Positions 1 to 12,300 of a DNA stretch of 49,168 nucleotides are shown one piece after another. The stretch lies in contig QZCP01000311.1 of the NCBI GenBank assembly GCA_003956705.1, forward strand, positions 4,862 to 54,029. Direction: 5' to 3'. The notes under the pieces were generated by a model. The model did not search any database. It had not been told where the DNA came from and saw only the letters and a program-made list of their open reading frames with translations. This DNA comes from Brevipalpus yothersi. Taxonomy: Eukaryota; Arthropoda; Arachnida; Trombidiformes; Tenuipalpidae. The translations under genes and the position numbers were made by a program. Numbering within the stretch: position 1 is the stretch's first letter; each line of letters starts with the position of its first letter.

Positions 1-93
<93 letters not shown>
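1..93. repeat. (TC)n microsatellite at the left window edge
   Basis: A perfect TC dinucleotide run fills the first 93 bases and is cut by the window start, so its true length is unknown. It mirrors the CT run at the other end. Confidence 0.98.
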
Positions 94-96
<3 letters not shown>

Positions 97-1436
97 CCTA
101 ACTAATCGAGCTCTTCGATGGCTGCATCAGATTTGATCGACTTTTTTTCCCTCAAATCGAATAGTCGAAAGGATTTTTTTAATACATAAATTCCAAGTTT
201 GAACGATAATTCTTTGAGAGAAGAGGAAGAAGAAGAGAGAGAGAGAGAGTGAGAGATAGAGATAGATTTACAGAGAGTAAAAGAAAGAGATTGTAATTGC
301 GATCAATATTTTTGCTGATATCTGCTGTCTCATCCATTTTTTTGCGTACAACTTATCACAAATACAGTCTCTCACTATCAATAGCCATTGGGAACCAGAA
401 AGAGTAACGGTATATATTTAGTATGTAAGAGAGAAAAAGAAAGAGGAAAGAAAGTAAAGCAAGAGGCATGTAGTATGGAACGATAAATGAAATTAAGGAT
501 GCCTTTCAGATGCATTTAATCTTGTTAGTAAGAGTATAGCAAAGGAAAGGTTTAGAAAGAGAAAGAGAGAAAGAAAAATCACATCGCCCTACATATGTAT
601 ATATTCATATTCATATGAGATCAGTATCGATGATGATGACGAGGAGGATGAGTAGTAGTACGATGATAAACGAAGTGAAGCCAGTGGGTTAAGGATTTTG
701 AATCGAGAGAAAAAAAGGTTCTTTTGGCATAAGATTGAATGAGAATAAGTTCTTATCCGCGAACCTTGTATTCACGATTCTACCTCATGAGTGGAGAACG
801 AATTAAGGTAAGCTAAGGTATTGGATATACACTTACCGGGAAATTTGATGACAAGAAGACATCTCGATGATGATATCGATGCATGGTGATGATGATAATA
901 ATAATAATTGGTACAAGTCAAGTCTAGCAAGTGAAACATACTCGCTGTGACCATCATTGATTGAATTGATTCGTATTTCGTGAAACACTTGCTATTAAAC
1001 TACACATAAAATAAAATTATATCAGCTCAATTTGAAATGATCAACAAATCGAACTGTGTAAGTGTGTGTGTGTGTATGTGCAAGAAAGAGAGAAGACGAG
1101 AAAATATATTCAACAAGGCTTATGCACTCTGATAATCATGGTTATAATAATAATAATACGTATAATTTTTATTTGCCACAATCCATAAGATGAATTCAAT
1201 TTTCACTCAGTAAACAAAGTGATGAGAAAGCGTAAATCATCATCATCATCTTTTTTTGGAAGGTGTATGTATATGTGTTGAGTTTTTTCCAACCACGATT
1301 AAAATGAAAATTTATTATGTGGTGTTTGATAAAATAGAATGAGAGGGAGAGAGAAAGAGAGAGAGAAAAATTCTGATCTCAGATGGTGAGTGAGCATCCC
1401 AACTCCTGGTGCTTCTTCGAGTTTCGAGTCTCGCAG

Positions 1437-1437
<1 letters not shown>
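94..1437. other. Gene-free flank, purine-rich and microsatellite-rich
   Basis: I see no supported exon here. The stretch holds GA-rich segments (about 220-300 and 420-580), short trinucleotide runs of GAT/GAG near 630-660 and of ATA near 895-908, and a short GT run near 1060-1080. On the minus strand TTTATT at 1311-1316 reads as AATAAA and could be the polyadenylation signal of GPAA1, about 300 nt past its stop. Confidence 0.5.

Positions 1438-1507
<70 letters not shown>
1438..1507. repeat. (CT)n microsatellite
   Basis: About 35 CT units, slightly interrupted beyond 1507. If the AATAAA at 1311-1316 is used, this tract lies in the GPAA1 3' UTR. Long Ser-Leu or Arg-Glu frames through it are artefacts of the repeat. 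Confidence 0.97.
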
Positions 1508-1509
<2 letters not shown>

Positions 1510-1619
1510 ACTTCTCTCTCTCTCTATTACTTTTTCTCTTTCTTTCTCCATCAGCCCAAATATTTACGAGGAAGAGAGCGAAGGGGGGAACATCATTCGA
1601 TGATGTGCCATCTACTGAC

Positions 1620-3576
1620 TTAGCTGAGTATCCAGAATTGCATCCATACCGGGAATAAGAATGCACATCCGAAAAAGTATGTCCAATTTCCGTATAAATA
1701 CCAGTGTTCAATCAAATCAAGTATGGTATCTTGATGGCTTGATAGAGATTGATTTAGATGGACGGACAACGGTACGGTAGGATTATACCAAATGGATTGA
1801 GCTATCAGGACGATGAGTAGAAGGGTTAATGGGTGAATAATGATGAGTAAGATGATGGAAATGAGCCTTCTCACGGTAGCTAGGAAGCCTTTGGATTGAC
1901 TTCCGATCAATAATACTGTGGGAACCATAATGATAGCTAAGAAGAATGCCAATGATATGTTGAGCAGTGAGATGCATGAAAGCATTAGTGCTAGATTGAG
2001 AAGAGCTATCATTAAATGAGCTTCCCTGCCACCGGCTGTCCTCTCGGAATGGTCACTTCTCAATTTACGAGCCAGTGGATTGAGCATGAAAATGACTGAT
2101 AAAGTGGTCAAAAATAGGTGGATTGCAACGCTGAATTTCAAGTTGAAAATTTCCAAAAGTTGAGGAAAATTTTGGAAAAGCCATGGAAGTGAGCATTGCA
2201 CGAAACCAAGAATATGACAGAAAAAGTTGAATTGTAAGGCATCCCAAAAAGACCAGGATCGATCGAGATTAGATGAATTTGATGCTAAAGCGTTTAGATG
2301 TAAAAGAATACTGATAGATTTGATTAACAACGGTACAGTCATCAAACCAAAAGGTATCATGTAGTAACCAATGGAAATATAACGTCGAGTTGATGGTAGA
2401 AGATAAAACCAATAAGATCTATTGAATCGTTCGAGAAGATTGTTCAAACTTCGAACAATACCTTCGACCACTAATCCCACTTGCATTAGAGAAGAAGACA
2501 GATAACCGTCTTTCTCTCTACTTGTTTTCTCGATTCCTTCCAAAGTTAAGGCTTGGATGGCATATTTGTGGAATAAGCCATGGGCACCAGATGGATAGTT
2601 TTTTGCCTGCGATATCATCATGGAAATAGTGGTTAAGGCATACTCTGTTGCTAATTCAACTGGATCAGGTGTGAATGGATGAGATCTGGCATGAAAAGTT
2701 GGTGTTACTGATTCTCTGGTGGCCAACTCCACAGCAACATTGAAAAGATCCAAGTTCATCAGTTGTCCATTGAGTCCTTCGATTTTCAACTCTAGTCGAG
2801 ATATTTCTTGACCATGAATTTCAAGATTTAGAGCTGCCTGTATTTGACCACCTCTTGCGGGTAGAAAACCATAATCCAAAACACTAGATTTTTCTGAGCC
2901 ATGATAAGCTTCGAGCCAAGCATAAATACCCAACATGTCTTGATCACCAATTAAAAATACTATGTCTTTAGCCCAATAATTTTTGGTAGAAAAATATTTA
3001 GCCAATGCAAACATGAGTGCAATACTAGGAAGCGTATTTTTACCACTTTTATCCGAACTGTAAGGAGCACTGATCACCAGAGCTTCCGTGGACGGTGCCC
3101 TTGGAGCCCGAAGTATCCCATAAACATTCATACCAACAGTGTCCTGTGGATTAAATGATAATTACCGTCGCTATTCAGTTATCATGAGGATTGAACTACC
3201 GAATGCTACTTACCGGCTTGTCAAGGAAAGGATAGTGATGGGTAAAATTGTGACTGTAAGCATGCAGTCCAATACTTTTAAATTGTTTGAGCAAATACTG
3301 ATGAGGTATTCGATCACCTGACAGTCGAGCTTCATTTTTTAATTCTTCATAAACTTTGTCCAAATAAGTTTTCAAATTGAATTCTCTTTTCACAAGACCC
3401 GGCAGAAGCGCATTGTCACTGAAGTATGTCTTGTCGACTAAGTTTTCCGTCACAAGAGCTATGCTGGCAGCGATAGCCAAGGAGATACACAAAAAGTTCA
3501 GATAATTAGAATGATTTTTGAATGTCTTTGCCAATATTCCATGACCACTGGTTCTATCTGCTGTTAATAGACCCAT
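1620..3576 (-). CDS. GPAA1: GPI-anchor transamidase subunit GPAA1
   Basis: A non-catalytic subunit of the ER GPI transamidase, which attaches GPI anchors to the C termini of proteins. Two exons, 3576-3214 and 3143-1620, with a GTAAGT...CAG intron of 70 nt and a phase-0 junction, give 628 aa; human GPAA1 has 621. The start is the ATG at 3576 (good CAACAATGG context), which gives the family N-terminus MGLL; a GTG further upstream is in frame but unlikely. A hydrophobic segment follows at about residues 24-44, then the luminal M28-peptidase-like domain with the family signatures NVYGILRAPRA and YWAKDIVFLI. The C-terminal third is a series of hydrophobic helices, as expected for the multi-span membrane part. 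The coiled-coil gene lies 374 bp upstream on the same strand. Confidence 0.95.
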
Positions 3577-3950
3577 TGTTGACACAATATGAATAACACT
3601 TTTAATGCACCAAGTTTTCTACCGGCATGTTACAGTGTGGGAAAGTTACTCTGTTGTCACAACATTGGTACAGGTGTTGAAGCCACAAGTAGTGAGAGAG
3701 GGAGTTTTGAATTGAAGAGTAACAGTAAATATTTGGTAATCTCATGGAGTGGATAAGTTTCCAAATTGTGATAGCTAGAATTTTGGACATAATTTGGGAA
3801 AGATAAAAATTCTAGGTAGATAAATAAGTCTATAATAAGAACATTAGATGAGATAATTATCATGAGAAGATAGTTTTTAAGGCCAATTTAGATACTTTTC
3901 AATGAACGGCTCTTGAATGAGTACTTCTCTTGGGTTAGGATGTAGGTGAC

Positions 3951-5442
3951 TCATTGGCTCATCACTAGCTCACTGATTTGATTCTCTAGATCTTTGATCT
4001 CGTTCTTCAGTGCCTTCTTGCGTCCCTTTTTCTTTTGTATTTCGGAAGTTGTTTTGTTCAGCTCCTCTTGAATTGAAGTCAACTCTGCCTCCAAAGCTTT
4101 TACTTCATCTTCATTATTGGCATTAATCTGTTCCTTTTCTATTAGTTCTTTCTGGATAGCATTGAGCTCCTCGGTCAAATTATCTCGCAGCTCATTGATA
4201 ACAGCCAGCTTAACGTCCAAAGCTTCTTGTGCCTCTTTATATTCAGTATCATATTGGGCCAACTGATTTTCTAGAATATCTTCTTGTTTCAGCTCTCCCT
4301 CATGTTCACCAAAGACACAATCATAATCAACGGAAATATCTGCATATTTCAACTCTGCATCTTCGAGTTGTTTCAGCAGAGCTATTTTTCGTTGTTCCAA
4401 CTGCTCAGTTTGACCAAGTTTCTTGCGTTGTTCAATCAATTCTTTTTGCTTTTCGATGGTCTGGTCTAGAATACTATTTATTTCGTCTTGAATTTCATTT
4501 CGTCTTTGAAGGAAGTTTTTATTCAAGTTTTCAGTTGCTGTTTGTTCGTTATGTAACTCTTTCTGTACATTATCATATTTTGATCGAACTTCCACAAGTT
4601 CCTTTTCCAGATCCCCGAGGACAGATGTCAACTTTTTTAGCTCGTTTTCGTACTCTTCCTTGCTTAGAGAGGCTTTTCTCATTTCCTGAAAGAGTTTTTC
4701 ACCACTATTTATACATTCAATTGCTACAACTAGAAACAACTTACCTCTTTGTAAGGATCATGAGCGTCAACTCCTTTGAGAACCTCAATTTTGAAGCGTA
4801 TCTCATTCATATTACGTTCATCACTATCATCTGAATCAAGTGATATTCTTTTCTTTGTCAGAACTTCATCATTGACCACAACAATTTCGGCAATTCGAGA
4901 AAACTCCGAATACATATGATTGACTACACCAGTGATTGATTTTAGAAATTCATTTTTGATTTCGTGTTCACCTTTCAAAAAATTCTCAATGAGTTCACTT
5001 AAGTTTTTGATGTCGTCAACGATGCTACCACTCTTCAGAATATCATCAATAGTATGAATGACACTCTTCATGATTCCCACTATTCGTTCCTCATTAGCCG
5101 CTCTCTTAGTCTTTTTAGTTAAAGCACCGCTCAAAGCTGATTCATAATCATCAAAATGAATGAGAAGTTTCCTCTTCCTATTATAATCATTTCTCTCCGC
5201 TTCCAATTTGATTTTCACCTACAACCCAATCACACAATCAAATTAGATCAACCATTGTACAATTGAGACAGTTAAAAAGCATTCGCATTAAAATATCACA
5301 AGAAATCACACCACAAACTTACCACTTCCGATTCAACAGCCTTCTTAACATTGGCAGCCTTCTCTCTACGAACAGCTTCCATAAATTGTGGCAATTTGGT
5401 AATAATCGGTGAACTCATTACCATCATTTCACTGTTAGCCAT
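3951..5442 (-). CDS. Unrecognised coiled-coil protein
   Basis: Three exons, 5442-5323, 5218-4745 and 4685-3951, with GTAAGT donors and phase-0 junctions, give about 442 aa. The start is the first ATG of exon 1 (MANSEMMVMSS). The N-terminal 40 residues are unstructured-looking. Residues 41-198 are charged and mixed, with a Ser/Asp patch (SLDSDDSDE). From about residue 200 to the end the protein is almost uninterrupted Glu/Lys/Gln/Leu heptad-like sequence, a long coiled coil. No enzyme motif, signal peptide or membrane helix is visible. The architecture (short N domain plus a coiled coil of about 240 residues) suggests a structural, kinetochore or cytoskeletal role, but I could not match it to NUF2, SPC25 or any other named family. 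It is divergent from AP2M1, with 837 bp between the start codons. Confidence 0.8.
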
Positions 5443-6279
5443 CTTCGACCACATATCGAACAGTATTCTCTACGTTCGTACTACTACCACTGCAAACTAA
5501 ACGATGATAATTCGTTAATCAAATACTAATAATTAACTACTATTAATCACAATTCTAATCAAATCAAATCAATATGGCGAATTTTTCTTTGTTTTGCAGC
5601 TTTTTTAAGACTAAGAAAAAATTTTTCTTCTCTTCTTTTCGTTTCGAAAAGAAACTTTTCGAATAGAAAAAGAATAGAATAGAAATAGAATTTTTTACTA
5701 TCTTTACTAGTGGCGCCGCCATTAAGAAAATTTGGAGGCGTTTACAACTTCAACAGCGGAGTAACACTTTGAAGTAGAGAGAGTAAAAAATTGTGTTTTG
5801 ACACTTGATGCGGTTTAATTTAATTTGATTTAATTGGTCTGATTTTGATGATCAATTGGTGATCACTGATAGTATCGTGTGTAGCATGTGTTTCAAATTG
5901 ATGTGTTCAGAGGGAGATTGATAACATCTATTGTCCATCAGTCCCCATCAGCCAGTGTCATCATCATCACCATCACCACCATAGTCGGTCTTCAGATTAG
6001 CAAGCTTTCTCTCTCTCTTACTCTTTATCTTTCTTTTTCTGTCTCTTCATGATCCTTATGCTCATTATTATGAGTAATTTTTATGCTTGATAAGTATCAA
6101 AGATACATATTCACTCTACTCTGCCCCCTACTCTAATCATCATCATAATCATCACATTGACCAGCTTTACTTTTGCTGGACATTTGAAGCAATAACTGTG
6201 TGTGTGTGAGTGTGTATTTGTATATGTAAGTGTGTGTGAGAGAGTTTTTTGCTCTCTATTAGAGATATTAATCATCAAC
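5443..6279. promoter_or_regulatory. Divergent intergenic region between the coiled-coil gene and AP2M1
   Basis: This 837-bp gap holds the 5' regions of two genes transcribed away from each other, so it must carry both promoters. Seen: AT-rich sequence with TTTTTC and GAATAG runs at 5580-5700, a short CAT/CAC run near 5960-5985 and a GT-rich run at 6199-6240 just before the AP2M1 ATG. No further exon is evident. Confidence 0.45.
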
Positions 6280-7711
6280 ATGATCGGTGGTCTATTCATA
6301 TATAATCACAAGGGTGAAGTACTCATCAGCCGAATGTATCGAGATGATATTGGTCGCAATGCGGTTGATGCTTTTCGTGTTAATGTTATACATGCCAGAC
6401 AACAGGTCCGCTCACCGGTTACCAACATCGCTCGGACATCATTTTTCCATATTAAGAGAAGCAATTTATGGCTGGCCGCTGTAACCAAGCAAAATCTTAA
6501 TGCATCGATGGTTTTTGAATTTCTACTCAAAATGTGTGAGGTTATGCAGAGTTACTTTGGAAAAATTAGCGAAGAAAATGTTAAGAACAATTTTGTTCTC
6601 ATATATGAGCTATTGGACGAGATATTAGATTTTGGTTATCCTCAAAATACTGACACCGGTATACTGAAGACATTTATCACTCAACAAGGTATAAAATCTC
6701 AAACCAAAGAGGAGCAATCCCAAATCACATCACAAGTAACCGGTCAAATTGGTAAGTTTCTGATGAACATGTAGCTACATGTTTCACTTGGCAAACATCA
6801 CTCTGCGCACACATGTACTCACATGTCTAATTTGTTCATTTGTTACATTCATTTTAGGGTGGCGGAGAGAAGGAATCAAATATCGTCGTAATGAATTGTT
6901 TCTCGATGTTCTGGAGTATGTTAATTTATTGATGTCACCTCAAGGGCAAGTGCTCAGTGCACACGTTGCCGGAAAGGTGGTGATGAAGGCCTACCTATCC
7001 GGTATGCCAGAGTGCAAATTTGGTATCAATGACAAGATAACCCTCGAAAATAAAGGCAAGACAAGCTCTGCACTTGACGATCCTTCTGTTAAGGGTAATC
7101 TTGGAGGACCAACGAAAGCTTCCATTGCAATCGATGATTGCCAATTTCACCAGTGTGTCAAGCTGTCTAAATTTGAATCCGAACATAGCATCAGCTTCAT
7201 TCCACCGGATGGAGAATTTGAACTTATGAGATATCGCATCACAAAAGATATTTCTTTTCCATTTCGAATCATTCCTCTGGTTCGTGAAGCAGGACGAACA
7301 AAAATGGAGGTTAAAGTTGTTCTCAAGAGTAATTTCAAGCCAGCAGTAGTAGGACAAAAGATAGAGGTCAAGATACCGACTCCTTTGAATACCAGTGGAT
7401 GTCAACTAATCTGCATGAAAGGCAAAGCCAAATACAAAGCGAGTGATAATGCGATAGTGTGGAAAATAAAAAAGATGGCCGGTATGAAAGAAACCCAGCT
7501 CAGCGCTGAAATAGAACTTCTACTCACAGATACGAAGAAAAAATGGAATCGACCTCCGATTTCGATGAACTTTGAGGTTCCTTTTGCACCATCCGGTTTG
7601 AAAGTAAGATATTTGAAAGTTTTTGAGCCAAAGCTTAATTATTCAGATCATGATGTCATCAAATGGGTTCGATATATTGGTCGAAGTGGTCTCTATGAAA
7701 CTAGATGTTAA
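6280..7711 (+). CDS. AP2M1: AP-2 complex subunit mu (clathrin adaptor mu2)
   Basis: The cargo-binding medium chain of the AP-2 adaptor at the plasma membrane; it recognises YxxPhi sorting signals and phosphoinositides during clathrin-mediated endocytosis. Two exons, 6280-6751 and 6858-7711 (phase 1, 106-nt intron), give 441 aa; the human protein has about 435. The N-terminal longin-like domain begins MIGGLFIYNHKGEVLISR. Just before the splice site, QITSQVTGQI carries Thr154, which corresponds to the AAK1-phosphorylated Thr156 of mammals. The mu homology domain runs from about residue 159 to the end. Its YxxPhi pocket residues are present: Phe and Asp in ELFLDVLE, and Trp in DVIKWVRYIGRSGLYETRC. 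Conservation is extreme, as usual for this gene. An AATAAA at 7926-7931 is the likely polyadenylation signal. Confidence 0.98.
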
Positions 7712-8861
7712 CAATATACCGAGGATAAAGCTTAACTAGAATTCTATTCTTTAATTTTGAGTGATAAGGGTTTCAAATCGATTCACCCCAAAGAGAATAT
7801 AGCCCTGGGCAATGAGGTGTTGAAAGAAAAATATGTAACAGCATTCCTTCCTTATTTCACTGATATATTTCACGTGGCATTCAAATTTTTCCCTGAATGC
7901 ATGGTCTAATCATTGCTGATTGGTGAATAAATTAAGTTTCTCATTTAAAAACTTTGTCTCAATTCATTGATCATCTTTTGTCACAGTCAAAATATTTCAT
8001 GCCAAATTGGCAACTATTTTCTTTCTATTACTCTCTCTCTCTAATGAGCATGATTTCGCTTCGATCACATTCACGTCTCTGATCATTCATGAATAATGAT
8101 GATTTCTTTCTCTTGACATCTTTTTTTCCTACACGCAAATGAGACGAAAAAAGTCCACAATTGCGACATCACCATCTTCACATCACGATTTCTCGCACCA
8201 AATCATGATCCTCGTGAATCATTACATGCGACATTTTTGTAGCCTCTGTTATTGTCCCCCATGATGGATGCATGAAATTGTAACGAGCGTAACGAAATGT
8301 TACACCGAATATAGAGTAGAGAATTTGTATCAAAAATCAAAGATCGTCCATTAAATGCATGCGGTGTGTATGAGTATGTTGAATAGAATTAAGCTTAATT
8401 GAAAGCAGAAAACCATCTCTCTCTCCCTCATCTCATCGCTGATTGAGCCGAACTTATCATCATTCAATCCAATGTTACTGTACACAGTATTTGTACTGGA
8501 TGTGTGGATGTGTGTGTGTTTGATCCCTTGAATGTTTACCCCTCTCCCAGCTTCCCGTGAAAACTCTCCATCATCATCTTCGTCTTCCCGTTATTCTCTC
8601 AATCTCCACATTGTCAAGTGAGAGAAAGAGTAACACAGTCGATTCTTGGCTACACCATCTCTCTCTCTCTCTCTCTCTCTTTCCTCATCTTTCTTTCTTT
8701 GACGATTCCAAGAGTCTCTTCCTCCTGACGTTTTTTGTTCTCCACCTTATCTCAACTATCACAATGTTTACCGGCTGACATTCTCCTTGAGAGCTCAGTC
8801 AGCTCAACTGGGAGATATGCTAGTCAATTTACTTTCTTGTAATCTGTGATCGAGAGTTCCA

Positions 8862-8906
<45 letters not shown>

Positions 8907-9311
8907 ACTTGCACGCTAACTAAATCATCCTATTGGACTTTTCCATTGTGTATGTGTGTCCCAGTGTGTCCTCAGTGATCAACGAATCATCATCAGCACC
9001 CTAATCGTTTGTGTAAAGTTCGAATTTCACATACTTTCGATTATCATGAGTGTAGTGTGTTGAGTTCGCTTGGTCACTTCGTTCTTAGAACTCGATAAAA
9101 TGAGCTCACAGTGTGCCAGTGTGAATAGTGTGATTGGAACATTCTTTTTTGGCTATTCTCGGCTACCACGCAATATTCTATTGAAAACTTTCCTCCACTT
9201 ATAATTATTTTAAACAGGCTCAAGCTTAATTTTCTGCATCAACAAGTGCCTTCGTTGATTTTTGTCTCTATTGTTCAGTCCATTTTCGTTCAGTTCTCCC
9301 AGATCATCATC
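7712..9311. other. Intergenic region and probable ClC-2 5' UTR/promoter
   Basis: No convincing exon across 1.6 kb. It contains the AP2M1 3' UTR (AATAAA at 7926), CT runs at about 8659-8681 and 8867-8902, GT-rich stretches near 8500-8520 and 8950-8970, and several CATCATC runs. The last part before 9312 is probably 5' UTR of the chloride channel. Confidence 0.45.
8867..8902. repeat. (TC)n microsatellite
   Basis: A perfect TC run of about 36 nt, with a second shorter CT run at about 8659-8681. Both are upstream of the chloride channel gene. Confidence 0.95.
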
Positions 9312-12300
9312 ATGATTAAAATTCCAAAACGAGGAAGTATGCTCTACGGGTATGAGCATACTTTGGTGAGTATGGATGAATTTTTCACATCTGATGGAAA
9401 GTCTTTGATTGCAAAGCCAGATAACTGAATTAATTGACACTCAAATAAGTTATGATATCCGATATGATATATTTCCTGTATGCTTGAAATTTTCTTTAAA
9501 TCAATTTTCTCATGAAGCATCAAACAGGATATCGTTTACATATTCATCGATTAAGTACCCAGTTTTTCCCACAAAATTCAGAGTAATCATATTCATAATA
9601 GCTTATAATTCATGGACTTTTCATCACCCTATGTTGAATAATTTCAATCACTTTGTCTCGCATTCAATTACTCGTATTCTCTTCTCTCTCATCTATCATG
9701 GTTATCTCATTGTATGCAATATTTTTCCTTTTTATGCAGATGTATGGTCGATATCGAGAAGATCTCGGTCATTATGCTCGTACACAAGCCAAAAATTTGA
9801 AAAAACTTACTGGAAAAGAAGAAGAGATTTTGATGAAGAAAGGTTTTAGAAGGTATCAACGAGCATGGAAGAGAAAATCTAGAGGTAAATCATTAAATTT
9901 CTATTTCCTATGCACCTTAAGTGAAAATTTCAACCTTTATTATTTATTATTTAGCACCAGAGAAAAGAGAGTTAGGTAGATTGAAACAATTTGAAAGAAG
10001 AAATAATAGTGATAGCAGGATCTATTCATCTTGAATGATGTGCATCTTGTCATGCTGATGAGATTTCGATTGGCTTCATAATCAAAAAACATCTTATAAG
10101 AGCAGAGGAGACTATACTCATAGAGGTTTGATGAGCATTTTCAGTATATGCTGTACGATATATTCCAGTTGAAAATTTATCGAATTTATATGCTCTAGAA
10201 ATTTTAGTTTACTAAATTTTCTACTATTAACTTGAATCTTTTCTCATATCTAGCATTTCTGCAGGTAATATGGAATAATTCATTCGCAAAAGTTGGAGAA
10301 GATTGGATTTTTTTAGCACTCTTAGGAATAATCATGGCCGCTCTAAGCTTCGCTATCAATGTGGTAGTTGAACAAACAGCCACCGCTCGACGAAGACTGT
10401 ATCGTGATGTATCATCAGATCTACCTTACATGAAATACTTAGCCTGGGTTTCAGGTCCTCTGGTGCTAGTGCTTTTTGCATCAGGTTTTGTGCATGTTGT
10501 TGCCCCACAAGCTGTGGGTTCAGGAATTCCTGAAATGAAAACTGTTCTCCGAGGAGTTGTGCTTCGAGAATATTTAACCCTCCGAACACTAATAGCCAAA
10601 ATAGTTGGACTCACATTCACCCTCGCCAGTGGACTGCCACTGGGTAGAGAGGGTCCATTTGTTCACATATCAAGCATTTTAGCAACTCTTCTCAGCCGTG
10701 CTGTGGTATCATTCAAAGGCATATATGAAATTGAATCGCGAGTCATCGAAATGCTGGCTGCGGCATGTGCTGTGGGTGTTGCAGCCACTTTTTACACCCC
10801 AATCGGTGGTGTTCTATTTTCCATCGAAGTAACATCAGTCTACTTTGCAGTACGAAATTATTGGCGCGGATTTTTCGCCGCCTGCTGTGGTGCTACAGTG
10901 TGGCGTTTGTTAACGGTTTGGATAAAAGGTGCATGTAAGTTGATCCACTTGATCCCATATCTCTCCTTCTCTTCCATGAGCTGTATTTCTGTCTTTTCTG
11001 GCATCCTGTTGTTGATATTTTTCTCTCACAATCAATCTTGTGCCTTGTTGGTTACATTTGATAGTGATGATGCAACGTAATTGTTTTTTTTCTGGTGTTT
11101 ACTTGTGGAAAAAATTTGGCGCCTGTTAACTTCAGGGCTTTCTGGCAAGGTGTTCGAAAAGCTGAATAGTATCATGAAATTTTTGTAGACTATGAACTCT
11201 CTGAGGATAGATAAAATCTTTTCTTGGCGATTCATTTTTAGACTTTCAGATTGATGGCTTAGCACTTCAAACTGTGAGAAAGTGAAGGGCTTGTAAGTCC
11301 TTGAGAATATTGGAGTTGAAGTTCATGACGATCATTAATAATATATACATGTATATTCTACTGCCTTCATCTTATACAAGTGACTTAAGTCATGTCAACT
11401 TTCTCTCTCTCTCGATATTATTAGCCATATCAGCACTTTTCAGAACTAGCTTCAAGAGTGAATTTCCGTTTGATCCACAAGAATTACTGGTCTTTGCGAT
11501 TATTGGTGTTCTCTGTGGCTTTGGAGGAGCTGGTTATGTAGCGTTTCACCGGAAGATTGTTCAATTCAATCGAAATCACAAAAAATGGAATCAATTTCTA
11601 CAAACCAAGTAAGAAGATTTCTGAGTTGCAAGAGAATCTATAATTTTCGAAATGCAAATTCAAATCAACATTCCTCGAGATGGAGACAAATTTAATTGAA
11701 ATCATGCTCTCATTCTATCTCAGTCGATTCATCTATCCGGGTTTGGTCACTCTGCTAATAGTATCGTGCACTTTCCCGCCTTTTCTAGGAAAATATATGG
11801 CAATCAATGTGAGTGATGAACATGAGAGAGAAGTTGAATGCAGTGGAAATGAAACAGAATTTTTCTTCCAGGCATCAACTCACCTTGTCATCGAGCAACT
11901 GTTCAGCAACATTACATGGGGCAATCCAGCACAAGATTCTGAAGCTCAGGATATCATAAATCATTGGACTACCTCTCATACCAATATTTATTTTCATTTG
12001 ATATTTTTCATCATCATGATTGTGAGTGTTTATATGATTGCTGGTATTTCACTATTCTCATGAAAAATTTTTCCATTTTTCTAGTGGTGGACATCAGCTC
12101 TTGCCTCAACAATCCCAGTGCCTTCTGGAGTTTTTATACCCGTTTTCGAAGTAAGTTTCCAATGGGAATAGATTATCAGTCAAAGTCAGAGTTCTAAACT
12201 CTATCTGATAGAATGAATGATATTGAATTGATGGTAAATCAAAAATTCTTATCATGAACTACGAAAGTTATCATCTGAATGATTCATTTGTCCCAACATC

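Noticed and set aside
772..957. Minus-strand frame with Tyr and His runs ending in a GTAAGT donor
   Set aside because: The Tyr/His runs come from ATA/ATG trinucleotide repeats, and there is no second exon or recognisable protein to support a gene.
1299..1658. Long Arg-Glu or Ser-Leu frames on both strands
   Set aside because: They are translations of the CT microsatellite.
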